NCBI RefSeq assembly: GCF_030272615.1 | Contig: NC_081413.1 | Coordinates: 556,913,136 to 556,977,135, forward strand | Direction: 5' to 3' | From: Cryptomeria japonica | Taxonomy: Eukaryota; Streptophyta; Pinopsida; Cupressales; Cupressaceae | DNA: 64,000 nucleotides | Shown: one piece after another, positions 21,472 to 31,644 of the stretch | How the letters are laid out: each line of letters starts with the position of its first letter | Position numbering within the stretch: the stretch's first letter is position 1 | Position numbers and translations under genes: made by a program | The notes under the pieces: generated by a model | Told to the model about the DNA's origin: nothing | What the model saw: the letters and a program-made list of their open reading frames with translations, nothing else | The model's database searches: none

Positions 21472-23985
21472 GTGAAACAAGCTAAGGAAGAAAACCTTAG
21501 AGGAAAGTTTGAAGACATACAGATGGTTGAAGGAGAGACCATTCAACAATATGGAATAAGGATCAAAACTATTGTTGGAGATATTAAAAGTGCAGGAGGC
21601 AAAATTGATGATTCCACTGTTGTTAGAAAAGTCTTGAGGTCCTTATTATCGGTCTATGCAATAAGGGTTGCTGCTATTCAAGAGTTGAGGTCAATAGACA
21701 AGACTAAGGTATCCCTAGACTCCATCATTGCAAAGTTGACAACCTATGAGCTAAATAGTTTTGATGGCAGTGTTCAAAAGACTGAATCAACCTTTAGAGC
21801 ATCTTTTGCACCATCTAGAAAAGGCAAAGAAGCTAGTATCAGTGGTGAACCAAGACAGAGTAGAGAAATGGATGATGAGGAGATCCTGATGGAATTTGAA
21901 GCTCTTATTGCCAAGAGACTTCCTAAGGGAACCGATAAATACAGAGGTAAGCTCCCTTTGAAATGCTTTTCTTGTAACCGGATAGGACACATTGATGTAA
22001 ACTATCCTAATGGTGAGAAAAAGGATAAACCGGAGAGGTTCAAGAAGTTCAAAGGAGGAAATCGGATAAACTGTTTTGTAGCAGTTGATGAAGGTGTCAC
22101 TGATGAGGAATCAAAAGATGAAGAAAATGAAGATATTGTGTTTGTTGTAGTCAAGGAAGATGTGTCAGACAAGAAGGGTCTTGTCTCTCGCTTTGATAAT
22201 TCCAATGAGTGGATTATTGACAGTGGTTGTTCTCACCATATGACTGGTGACCAGAGCAAGTTTCTATCTATGGAAGAGTATGATGGTGGTGTAGTTCATT
22301 TTGGTAATGATGCACCATGTATGGTCAAAGGCAGAGGGCCCATCTCTCTGAATGGAAAGAGCAGTGTTGACAATGTGTATTGGGTGGAAGGTCTCAGACA
22401 CAACCTATTGAGTGTTGCCCGGCTGAATGATAGTGGACTCGCTTTGGAATTCAAAAAAGGAGTGTGCAAAATCAAAGGAAAGAATGGTGAACTGATGGCC
22501 ATCGGTATGCAGACCAAAGGTAACCTATTTCAGCTGAATGCAAATGTTAGTACATGTCTTATGGCCAAGTTTGATGATAGCTGGATATGGCATAGGAGAC
22601 TCTACCATGTCAACTTTGATAACATTGTGAAGGCCAGTAAGATCAAGGCAGTTAGAGGATTGCCGGTGCTGAGCAAACCGGAAAATCCTTTGTGCAGAGA
22701 GTGTCAACTGGGGAAAATGTCTTCCTCAACTTTCAAAGGTAAATCTTTCACTGCAGACAATTTACTTGATCTTGTGCATACTGATTTGTGTGGTCCTGTG
22801 AAAACTAGTAGTGTGCAAAGAGATAGATATTTTATGATTCTTACAGATGATTGCTCAAGAATGATGTGGGTCACTTTCTTGAAGGACAAGTCTAAAGCCT
22901 TTGGAAAATTCAAAGCTTGCAGAGCACTGGTAGAAAAGGAAAGCGGTAGAAGAATCAAATGCCTTAGAACTGATCAAGGAGGGGAATTCACTTCCGGTGA
23001 ATTCAACAAATATTGTGAAGAGAATGACATCAAGAGGCAATTGTCTGCCCCCTGGACTCCACATCAGAATGGCTTAGCAGAGAGAAACAACTGAATTGTG
23101 GTTGAAGCGGCTAGAACTATGTTGATCCAAGGAAAGTTTGTTCACACCTTTTGGAGAGAAGTGGTGAGCACTGCAGTCTACACAATGAACCAGGTACTCA
23201 TCAAAAAGGGTAAGGACAAAACACCTTATGAGTATTGGATTGGTAAGACACCAGTGGTAAGCTACTTCAGAGTGTTTGGTAGTAAATGTTATATCAAGAG
23301 GAGTGAACATCAGAGCAAGTTTGATGCTAAATGTAATGAGGGAATATTCCTAGGGTATTCCACAAAGAGCAAAGCTCTCAAATGTTTCAACAATAGGACT
23401 CAGAGAATTGTTGAAAGCATCAATCTTAGAGTTGATGAAACCTCTGAGAAATCTGAGGAAACCGACAGTGAGCAAGTAAGAGATGAACCAGTAGTAACCT
23501 TCTGGGAACCGGTTGCGAAACAACCAAGCACCAATAACAGTGCTCCTACACTGGTGGATGCTGATGCTGATGAAGATGAGGATGAAGAAGAAAAGCAAGA
23601 GGAAACAACTAAGATCATTCCTAGGTATGTAAAGTTGAATCATGATCCAAAGCAGATAATAGGAGACAAGGATGCAGGAAGTCTTACAAGAAGAAAGATC
23701 AGAGAAAACTCTTGCATGATCTCTAAATTTGAGCCTAAAACATTTAGAGAGGCACATAAAGATGAAGACTGGATCAAGGCGATGAAAGATGAACTTGACC
23801 AGATAGAAAAGAACGGTACATGGTCTTTGGTACCCAGACCGGAGCATAAAATTGTCATTGGCACCAAATGGGTTTTCAGAAATAAGTTGAATGAAGATGG
23901 CTCAATGGTTAGAAACAAAGCCAGATTGGTGTGTAAAGGATATGCCCAAGAAGAAGGAAAAGACTATGGAGAAACCTTTCTCTAG
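21472..23985 (+). pseudogene. Copia-A gag C-terminus, protease, integrase, RT N-terminus
   Basis: One frame with a single in-frame TGA (23092-23094). In order: gag with a zinc knuckle CFSCNRIGHIDVNY near residues 165-180, where the last cysteine is replaced by tyrosine; protease WIIDSGCSHHMTGD near residue 250; integrase zinc domain (HRRLYH ... CRECQLGK); catalytic VHTDLCGP, LRTDQGGEF and GLAERNN, giving D, D and E; then after the stop the integrase C-terminus (KVFGSKCY-type segment, read FRVFGSKCY), a very acidic stretch, and the RT start (WSLVPRPEHKIVIGTKWVFR). The frame ends at a one-base shift near 23983 in a conserved RT segment. Confidence 0.85.
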
Positions 23986-23993
23986 TAGCCAGA

Positions 23994-25265
23994 TTGGAAG
24001 GAGTTTGTATGCTTCTTGCATATGCAGCATTCAAGGGATTCAAGGTATATCAAATGGATGTAAAGTCTGCATTTCTGAATGGAATACTAGAAGGGGAGCT
24101 GTATATAGAGCAACCAGATGGGTTTTCCCTATTAGAAGACAGTGACATGGTGTGTAGGCTACATAAGGCCTTGTATGGACTAAAGCAGGCACCTAGAGCA
24201 TGGTATAAATGCTTGCACTCCCATCTTGTGAAGATTGGATTTGAGAGAACAAGTGAGGATAGTAATATCTACCTGAAATTAGAAGGAGATCAGATTTTGG
24301 TCTGTGAAGTATTTGTTGATGACATAATCTTTGGTGGAGATGACAAGATGAGTCATGACTTTGCAGATGAGATGAAGAAGGAATTTGAGATGTCACTCAT
24401 AGGGGAGATTAAGTTCTTCATTGGACTGTAGATTTAGCAAATGAAAGATGGAATCTTTATTACTTAGTCCAAATATGTCAAAGAGGTGTTGAAGAATTTT
24501 GGCATGGAAGACAACAAACCGGTTGGTACACCGATGGTGATCAGTTGTAAACTATCAAAAGAGTATGACTCGGCATTGGTAAATGAGAAGGATTACCGAT
24601 CAATGATTGGTAAGTTGCATTATGTAGTGCATAGCAGACTAGACATTGCACATGCAGTGGGGATTACCGCTCGGTTCCAAAAAAACCCAAGAGAATCCCA
24701 CTTGGTAGCAGTCAAGCGGATTCTTAGATATCTGAAGGGAACTATTGACTACAGATTATGGTATCAATACAATGATGATTTCAATCTAAGAGTGTTCATA
24801 GATGTTGTTTGGGCTAGTAATGTGGATGACCGGAAGAGCACAATTGGTGGTGCTTTCTTTCTCGGTGGTAGACTGGTCTCATGGATGAGTAAAAACCAGA
24901 GTTGTATCTCTCAGTCTACAACAAAAGCAGAGTATGTTGCAACTTTTATGAACTGCACCTAGACTATTTGGATGAAGCATGTATTGAATGGCTTCAAAGT
25001 TCCTGTATCTGAACTGGTAAGTATATTTTGTGACAATACAAGTGCAATTAACATTTCCAAGAATCCATTTTTACATGGTAGAACCAAGCACTTTGAACTC
25101 AAGTATCATTTCTTGAGGGAAAAGGTTCAAAACAAAGAGGTGGTATTGGAACATGTTTCTAGTAAGGAGCAGTTAGTAGACATATTCACCAAGCCTCTAC
25201 AGAATGCTACATTTACCTATTTGAGAGGTGAATTAGGGGTGCTACCCCTTCAAGAGGTAAACTAA
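23994..25265 (+). pseudogene. Copia-A reverse transcriptase and RNase H
   Basis: One frame with four TAG stops (24429, 24435, 24465, 24960). RT motifs: VYQMDVKSAFLNG, LYGLKQAPRAWY and the catalytic box FVDDIIFGG. RNase H: FIDVVWASNVDDRKSTIGG, then SQSTTKAEYVA, and near the end HVSSKEQLVDIFTKPLQ. Each TAG falls where related copia proteins usually have glutamine or where CAG would fit, suggesting C-to-T decay. Confidence 0.85.
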
Positions 25266-25505
25266 AGTTTTATGCTCCACATCAGTTAGATCTTACTTTG
25301 CTATATCTTTTCAGGATTGATGTGTTGAAGGATGCTACTCCTCAGGGGGAGCAACATAGTGGAATAGGGAAGCTCGTGCCTCCACTTGAGCATTGTTGTC
25401 AAACGGGGAGAAGATGTGAAGCAGAGAAGATATTTGCATATCTGTAGTATTAGGGTGCAGATGTGATGCAGAATGAGAGATATCTTTGTATATTGCCATC
25501 AATGC

Positions 25506-25518
25506 CAAAGGGGGAGAT
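25506..25518 (+). promoter_or_regulatory. Copia-A polypurine tract
   Basis: AAAGGGGGAGAT lies directly before the 3' LTR start TGTTGGTATG, the usual copia arrangement. Confidence 0.85.
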
Positions 25519-27046
25519 TGTTGGTATGTGTGCAGTGTATGGTGACATGATGATACTGTGTTGTCGTTGATGTCAATATGCTGAAGAGTGAACCAGTAAT
25601 ATGCTAAAGAGTGAACCGGTTTATTAAAGTTAAGAAATAGATAAAGAGAACCGGTATAGTGTTGTGAACCGGTATATGTGCAAAAGGTGAAGCGGTACGT
25701 TGAAATGTGAACAGGTATGTTGAAATGTGAATTGACATATGGAATGTTTTCTATCAAGGTTTAATATGGTATGACTACCGGTTGGTAGTCTCAACTTCAG
25801 GGTTTCTAGTTGAAGTGTTTCAAGCCTGTGTGATTCAACCGATGACATTGTGTGATGAGTTAGCATTGTAATAGAGATCAGATCGTGTTGCCACATTAGC
25901 CTCGTGTGCGTGAAGGATCTTGCATGAAGGAGATTGATCCTATCTCCCTCGAGAATGTGCATAGTCTCTGTAAACGATGGAGAACGCGTGATGGGTTATC
26001 GCCTCCATGAAGCAGTGAAGAACGAATGATGGAGAATGTCTTGAGATCTATTCAAAATTGTTGTATTCAAATGCAATGTGTTCAATGGTCAAGATTGAAC
26101 CGACTGAATTGATCAACCTAAATGTTTAGGGTTTAGGGCTTATGCTATCGACCTATCTATTTCCTATAAGGTCGATGTTGTGTTTCATGTTGAAGTTGTT
26201 GGCAAATGTTGTGTGTGTATCTAAGTGCAAAGATACGTGATTCTTGCTAGACCAGATAAGAGAATTGATACCTACAGAGTATGTTTGCAGAAGGAAGAAA
26301 GTAAAGCGGATCTACATTGGCATTGAGTGCTATTATCAGATCATTGTAATACCTGTTGATCTCTAACCACTTCAACAGTTGGAAAAATCCCTTAACAAGG
26401 TAGTTTTAATCAGCTTGTTGTAAATCCTTTAACAGGGTGACTCAAAGCCATTGAGTTCATAAAATCCTCTAATAAGGTAACCTTCAACAGGGTTTAACCC
26501 TTAACTGGGTATTCTAGCCATCCCCTAACCAGGTGATCCCTAACAGGATCGGTTCCTAATAGAACCTATTGTAACAATCTTTAACCGGACTAGGCTCCTA
26601 ACAGAGCAGACTTCTAAAGAGTTCAAAAATAGCTTGTGGGTATTCATCCCCACTGTGGTTTTTCCCAGTTGGGTTTCCACATGAAAAATATGTGTGTCAT
26701 GTGTGATGCCTCTTTCATGTGATGTTTCATTATTTCCTGTTTAGTAGTGAATCATGTTGATCTAGTAAATTATTGTATCTCAGATGATAGAATATCTATT
26801 TATGCATAAGGATAAAGTGGAAATGAGGGAGTAGGTTGTATGGAAAGCTAAGTGTTACCGGTTTATGTCTTTCACAGTCGCATTGTATTTAACCGGTAGT
26901 AATATGGTTCAGACCGGTGTTAGTGATTGTCAATCAATTTCACCATTTGCAGTCAGACTGGTTCAGAAAAAGATTTTGTGTCTGTACTGATTCACCCCTC
27001 CCTCTCAGTACCGGTTTGGTACTCACTGTTCATCATTAAGTTATCA
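25519..27046 (+). repeat. Copia-A 3' LTR
   Basis: 1528 bp, TGTTGG...TTATCA. Near its 3' end it has CTGATTCACCCCTCCCTCTC, shared with the other copia LTRs in the window. It contains the mini-hairpin array at 26389-26607. The sequence after it (aaagg) occurs at the expected insertion point in the intact Tat-1 LTR. Confidence 0.85.
26389..26607 (+). repeat. array of mini-hairpins with near-constant TAAC loop (Copia-A LTR)
   Basis: Back-to-back small inverted repeats. Clear ones are CCTT-aac-AAGG (26390-26400), ACTCAA-agcca-TTGAGT (26440-26456), AACC...GGTT (26479-26494), ACCC-ttaact-GGGT (26497-26510), GATCC-ctaaca-GGATC (26535-26550), GGTTC-ctaata-GAACC (26551-26566), ATTG-taa-CAAT (26568-26578) and GCTC-ctaaca-GAGC (26594-26607). 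Stems differ; loops are mostly TAAC or CTAACA. Confidence 0.75.
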
Positions 27047-27226
27047 AAAGGGCCCAACTTTGTAATGTGTAAAGTGATGAGACATGACCCTAGATTTAAT
27101 TAAATTAATTAACTAAATGCTTAAAGGGAAATTAGAAATGCAAGATACAAGACACACGAAGGTGGGTGCTAGCCTAAGTGTGAAATTGTACCACCCTAGC
27201 AAGGGTGTACAATTTACGACACTACA
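27047..27226 (-). repeat. Tat-1 5' LTR, outer part
   Basis: Continues the LTR interrupted by Copia-A and matches 11576-11755. It ends ACTACA (TGTAGT on the minus strand). Confidence 0.82.
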
Positions 27227-27305
27227 AAATGAAAGTGGAGTTGGGTCTTTAATACTGCCTTGTTGGCAAGAGACACTATACTGATAGATATTAGTGCTTA
27301 AGGAA

Positions 27306-28389
27306 TGTTTTGGGGTTCTCATTGATGGCAACTTAGATCGAAAGCCATATCCGAAATACGCATAATCGTTCTACCCAAATTTTGATATCTACTTTGCTTA
27401 AGTCTGGAAGGTGGAATACAGTGTTTGGGTACATTGAGAAAAAATCAATTTTGGTTGCATATTTTTCTTTGCGATGGAAGAGTTAGTTGATTAGATGTTT
27501 GAAATAGCTTAATTCGTAATCCTAGCTTCTGGTATTGATTCTCGTGCAAGATAGAAGATCTGGTATATGACATTTCAAGAAGAACGGGGTTGTTTTTGTG
27601 TTTACGTGATGTAGCATGTTATGCAGAATCTTTGGGATGTTTTTGGTGATTGGTTTTGAGTTTGAGGTTGCCAAGCTGACATATGTGAAGCATATAATAA
27701 ATTTGTTTAGGTTTGCATGTGGATTTGTAATCGGATTAAGCCGACTTCTTATTACACGTTTCATCTTTGAATCTGACATATTGGTGACCTAATCAAGTGG
27801 TGTGGATATATAAGACCGACCTATATGATCATTTTATGCATAGATATTGATGTGCGAAGAGTGTATGAGAATCAGTGCGCAGTTTCACGTGTGTTATCTT
27901 TGTATTTGTGCTTCAGTGTATGATAGAGCAACAAAACAGAGCAATTTGTCAAAACAGTGGAAGTCAATCACTTTTATGCTTAATGAGAACTGCATTTTGG
28001 CATTTGTAGATGCTACTCATTAGTTCATATATTCTTGTTATTTTGTAAATCATTTGTAGGACAGTTGGTCCTCTGAGGTTGTATCCCTCTCTTGTAATTG
28101 AGAAGTGAGCTCTAGGCAGTGTGCCTGAATGCATGTCCATTCCTCTTGTAATATTATTATACTCCTGATCACAGTATTATAATATTATGGTTTTGAATCC
28201 CACCATGGTTTTTTCCTTTCCGAGTTTCCACATAAAAATTTTGGTGTTATGGTTTTGTGCTTGTTTGTATTAAGTTTTTGCACTTTATTTTTTTTCATTT
28301 GTATTTGGTGGATTAAGAATCAGTTTAAGGAAGTTAATAATTGCAGAACACTGATTCACCCCCCCTCTCAGTGTTCATTGATTCCAACA
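27306..28389 (+). repeat. copia LTR, solo or 3' copy
   Basis: Begins TGTTTTGGGG and ends GATTCCAACA. It carries CTGATTCACCCCCCCTCTC shortly before its end, as in Copia-A and Copia-B, and a TATA-like GATATATAAGACC near 27808. No PBS follows, so this is a solo LTR or a 3' LTR. The left edge is approximate and no target duplication is seen. Bases 27227-27305 before it are unassigned. Confidence 0.6.
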
Positions 28390-28639
28390 TACCTAATTCC
28401 ATTTTCATCTATTAAATTTTGGTAAACCCGACATATTTCATGGTTAATTCTTATTTATTGTCTTAGATCTTATTGTTTATGCATTTTAATTTTCAAATTT
28501 TTACTCAAGAATCATATTTGTAATCGAATTATATAAATTTAGAGGTTAAATTAACAAAAGCCCTAATTTATAATTCTAAAATTAACTTGTGGGTTGCATA
28601 TTTTTTCGAGTGTGTTTTTAGATTTAGATACTTTCATTT

Positions 28640-28895
28640 CATAGTTTTTTTTGGTAGATAATGAGCCATAGCCGTATAATATATTTTATTAATTTAAAAG
28701 TTTACATTTTTTATATGTTTAGTTTAGTGTGGGCACCGATAGGAAAGAACCGAACTAGGAAAACCTCAGGGCTTGCCCAAGGATACAATCCTAGAAAATT
28801 TACATCATACATTAGCCATTGGCTGATTACAAAACAAAAATACATCCATACATTACAACCAATCCACCCATACTCATGTGGATAAGCCAAGTGGC
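28640..28895 (-). mobile_element. LINE 3' end fragment with poly(A)
   Basis: On the minus strand the piece ends GGCTCATTATCTACC followed by eight A residues (plus-strand T-run at 28646-28653), a common 3' end for plant LINEs. No coding domain is present, so it is 5'-truncated or only 3' UTR. The left border is the A tail; the right border is a guess. Confidence 0.4.
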
Positions 28896-29621
28896 AAATA
28901 TATAAACACAGTATCAGTTCAACTAAAATACAATTTTGAAGTATGCTTGCAATTTCTTGCCTTGATGAAAGTGGAGATTTACAGACGTGGTAAATGAAGG
29001 AGCTCTGCATTGATCAAGATTTTGTTTCTTTCATGGTGAGCCTAATAACCCTGCAAAACCACTATAAAGAACCTTTCTCCTGCAAACTGTTAATCTCACA
29101 GCAGTAGAGAATTTAAATAATTCATGTCAAGAGTATTTACAAGGATTATCCATTTTCGCAACATTGAAACAAAGGTTAAGTGTATCATATCCGGTCTTCA
29201 AATATTTAAGCACATTGTAAGTTCAAGACAACTTCAATGAGCAATTAATCTGGAAATAAAACTATTCTGATTAACAGTTGAAGCAAGGATGGATGACAAG
29301 TATGTCTACATTTATCACTTGAGTATATTATTGAAAATGTATTAAAGTCTATAGCTATATATTGAACAACCCCAAAATCTACCTAAGTAACTGAAAACAG
29401 GTTACAAATAGATGTAGCAGAAAGTGTAATCTATGATTTGAGATGAAGCTAGTTAAATTCAAATCATGTCTTTCAGTAACACATTGATTATCAAATACAC
29501 TACCATTAAAGTTATTTAGATAATGCCAATTCCCGATCTAGGGTCATGACCTCCGAAGATCAAGGAAATATGTCATGATGATAGAATGAAAGCACACTGT
29601 AGGGAAATCCACCTCACAGTG

Positions 29622-29713
<92 letters not shown>

Positions 29714-30383
29714 CATACATATACATATACATATGCATATACATATACATAAGAAACCACCCAACATAATGGGTAAAAGGTCATTTAAGTACCAGAATCA
29801 CACATAATAAAAATGCATGAGATGAAGAGAATAAATTTGAATGTGTGTGTGTGTGTGTGTATACTTATATACATATATATTGTCCAGGAGTGCAAGCTAA
29901 AGAAACATAACAAATATGAAAACCTAAAAACATATATGCATCACTCTGATTATGAAGCAAGAAGTAACTAGAGCATTAGACCTAAGAATGCCTACATCTG
30001 TTTTCGTGAGCAGAGGAGCAAAGATGGGTAACAAAGCTATCTAATAGAAAACAAAATAAATCAAGAGGACGGAGCAAATATTTTAAGAGATTTTAATCAC
30101 CTCTTTGTTCAACAAAAACTTTTCTTTCCATTTTCAGTTAATAATCTGCAAGACCGGGACAACTTAGTATAATATATCTTATGTATCCAATTGAAATAAA
30201 AACATCACATGTTTAACTATATAACAGAAAAGCCCTATATTGAGTTTTGTCTTCAAAATTTCGTCGGTTACAAAATTATCCTAAATAAGCCAAAAGAAGA
30301 GGATTTAGTCTTATGATTACAAAATTAGGTTGCTAGATGCAACAACCTACTAAATCTTGCCAATTGGGGACTACATTCAAGCC
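28896..30383. other. AT-rich spacer with microsatellites
   Basis: No gene is supported. It holds a compound microsatellite at 29624-29752 and a (TG)n tract at 29843-29862. The open frames across the microsatellites are translation of the repeats. Confidence 0.6.
29624..29752. repeat. compound microsatellite (TG)n(TA)n(CATA)n
   Basis: About 14 TG units, then about 22 TA units, then ACATAT-type repeats, all contiguous. Confidence 0.95.
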
Positions 30384-31040
30384 CTAGGGATTAGGGGAAG
30401 CAAACTTCCCCTTTTTCTGAGACTTGCCCTCCTCATTTCTTGTATTAATAGAGGACTCTCCCTGGCTAAATGCGGAGGTGTTAGGAATCTCCTCATCATC
30501 CGCCACTGCTTCAATTCCTTCTTCCTTTAGGTAGTTAGCAAACCATTTCTTACATGTCAGTCGTTTGATATGCAGGAGCCACATCAAAAAGTAGAAATTG
30601 TGTTGCATTATTGGTCTGTTTGTAGCATAGGCGTCCTCGTCATCTATCTCCAGGATTGGAAATCTTGACACCAGTTTATTTTTCCACATAAACCTGTCAT
30701 AGTGCTTTGGCTTTGGCAAAGTAAGATCATCTATCACATTGACTACCACCCTATCCAACTCTCCCAGAAGGTCCTTCTTAAAAATGTTTTGGCACAATTT
30801 TTTCACCACCTCTCTATCTCACTTGAAATGTATGGCCACGACTAAAAACACGGTTGCTATATCTGAATTTTCCTTAGTCCTATCATCATTCTTGATAAAT
30901 TCTTCCCCTAATGTCCTCCTAATCTCTCTAATAACTAGGTCATGAGGAAAGACGAGGATGCCCTTCAACCTATCATCCTTGATTTCCCCTATGAAATCCA
31001 TTTGTCTCTTCAGACCCCTCAACCTCAAAGGTGTATCCAT
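30384..31040 (-). pseudogene. unrecognised protein-coding region, one in-frame stop
   Basis: A single minus-strand frame of 218 codons starting at ATG 31040 (MDTPLRLRGLKRQMDFIGEI) with one TGA at 30819-30821 and a natural end at 30384. The second half holds DRFMWKNKLVSRFPILEIDD, then FYFLMWLLHIKRLTCKKWF, and a hydrophilic tail ending GKFASPNP. Composition looks like a real protein: mixed charges, aromatic residues, no repeats. I recognise no family. It could be the last exon of a host gene, since the sequence before the ATG (TTTGCAGA) could be a splice acceptor, or an ORF of an unrecognised transposable element. Protein status is an inference from length and composition. Confidence 0.4.
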
Positions 31041-31639
31041 TCTGCAAATTCAATCACAGACTCAAAACCAAGACTCATCTAAGCTAAAAAAATTCTCATA
31101 CCAATAAAACTAAAGTCCGTCTACTTCTTAAATATACCAATTTGAAAGGAAGTCGTCACCTCAACAAACGTGTGAACTAAATTAGCCATCAAGAATGCTA
31201 CCACTTCACAAGAAAGGCCTGTGGGGAAATCGTCCCAAAGTGTCAGATGAATTAGTATGTGAGGCGAATATGTTTAGGTTTATAATGAGGAGGTCGTCCT
31301 TCAAAGTCATTCCTTTTAATTTCAGCTGCTAAAATTGCTTCCAGCTAAGCTCTCAGTACAAATGATAATCATGAAGAGGCTACTTGTAAGATGCACGCTT
31401 ACCAAGGATTAGGAGTAGTCGGGGATAAATTAAGCTCATGGGATAGATAAAATAATTAAACAAAAGGCGAACAAATGAACCCAAACTGAGGCTAAACCAT
31501 CGAGCTTGAAGTTTATTCGAAACAAGGTTTAATAAGGCATAAATCTACTAAAGATAACAAAGCCAGGAAACTAGGAATCACTAATGTAGGATTAAGGGTT
31601 AAACATAGACATGACTATTATATACTAAGGTTGTGATAT
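31041..31639. other. spacer left of Tat-2
   Basis: No supported gene. It may hold upstream exons or introns of the unrecognised coding region on the minus strand, but no frame longer than about 40 codons is convincing. Confidence 0.4.
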
Positions 31640-31644
31640 GTATC

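Larger units (their letters stand above)
20627..27046 (+). mobile_element. Copia-A: Ty1/copia element, truncated 5' LTR
   Basis: Plus-strand copia element with order gag, protease, integrase, RT, RNase H. The 3' LTR is complete (25519-27046, 1528 bp), while only the last 478 bp of the 5' LTR remain (20627-21104). It is inserted in the Tat-1 5' LTR. The left junction joins Tat-1 LTR sequence equivalent to about 11100 directly to the middle of the copia LTR, so a deletion removed about 475 bp of host LTR and about 1050 bp of copia LTR. The coding region has five in-frame stops plus breaks in early gag and in RT. Confidence 0.88.
10128..27226 (-). mobile_element. Tat-1: Tat-lineage Ty3/gypsy element, pol present, gag not found
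   Basis: Minus-strand element. 3' LTR at 10128-11755; 5' LTR at 19811-20626 plus 27047-27226, split by Copia-A. The order is PBS, short unknown N-terminal region, protease, G-patch-like linker, RT, RNase H, a second archaeal-type RNase H, integrase, spacer, antisense plant-mobile-domain gene, PPT. The second RNase H places it in the Tat clade. Several stops and frameshifts make it non-functional. The flanks do not show a matching 5-bp duplication (left gaatt or atttg, right aaatg), so rearrangement is possible. Confidence 0.8.

Noticed and set aside
26389-26607. CRISPR array
   Set aside because: Units are short, unevenly spaced inverted repeats with no unique spacers, inside a plant copia LTR.
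20613-27308. 15-bp match TGCTTAAGGAATGTT at 20614 and 27294 as a target duplication around Copia-A
   Set aside because: It does not abut either Copia-A end: the 3' LTR ends at 27046, and the left copy belongs to the Tat-1 LTR. Similar sequence in the intact LTR makes chance plausible.
29544-29807. Open frames with MYMYMHMY and IYIYIYIY repeats on both strands
   Set aside because: They are translations of the (TG)n(TA)n(CATA)n microsatellite.
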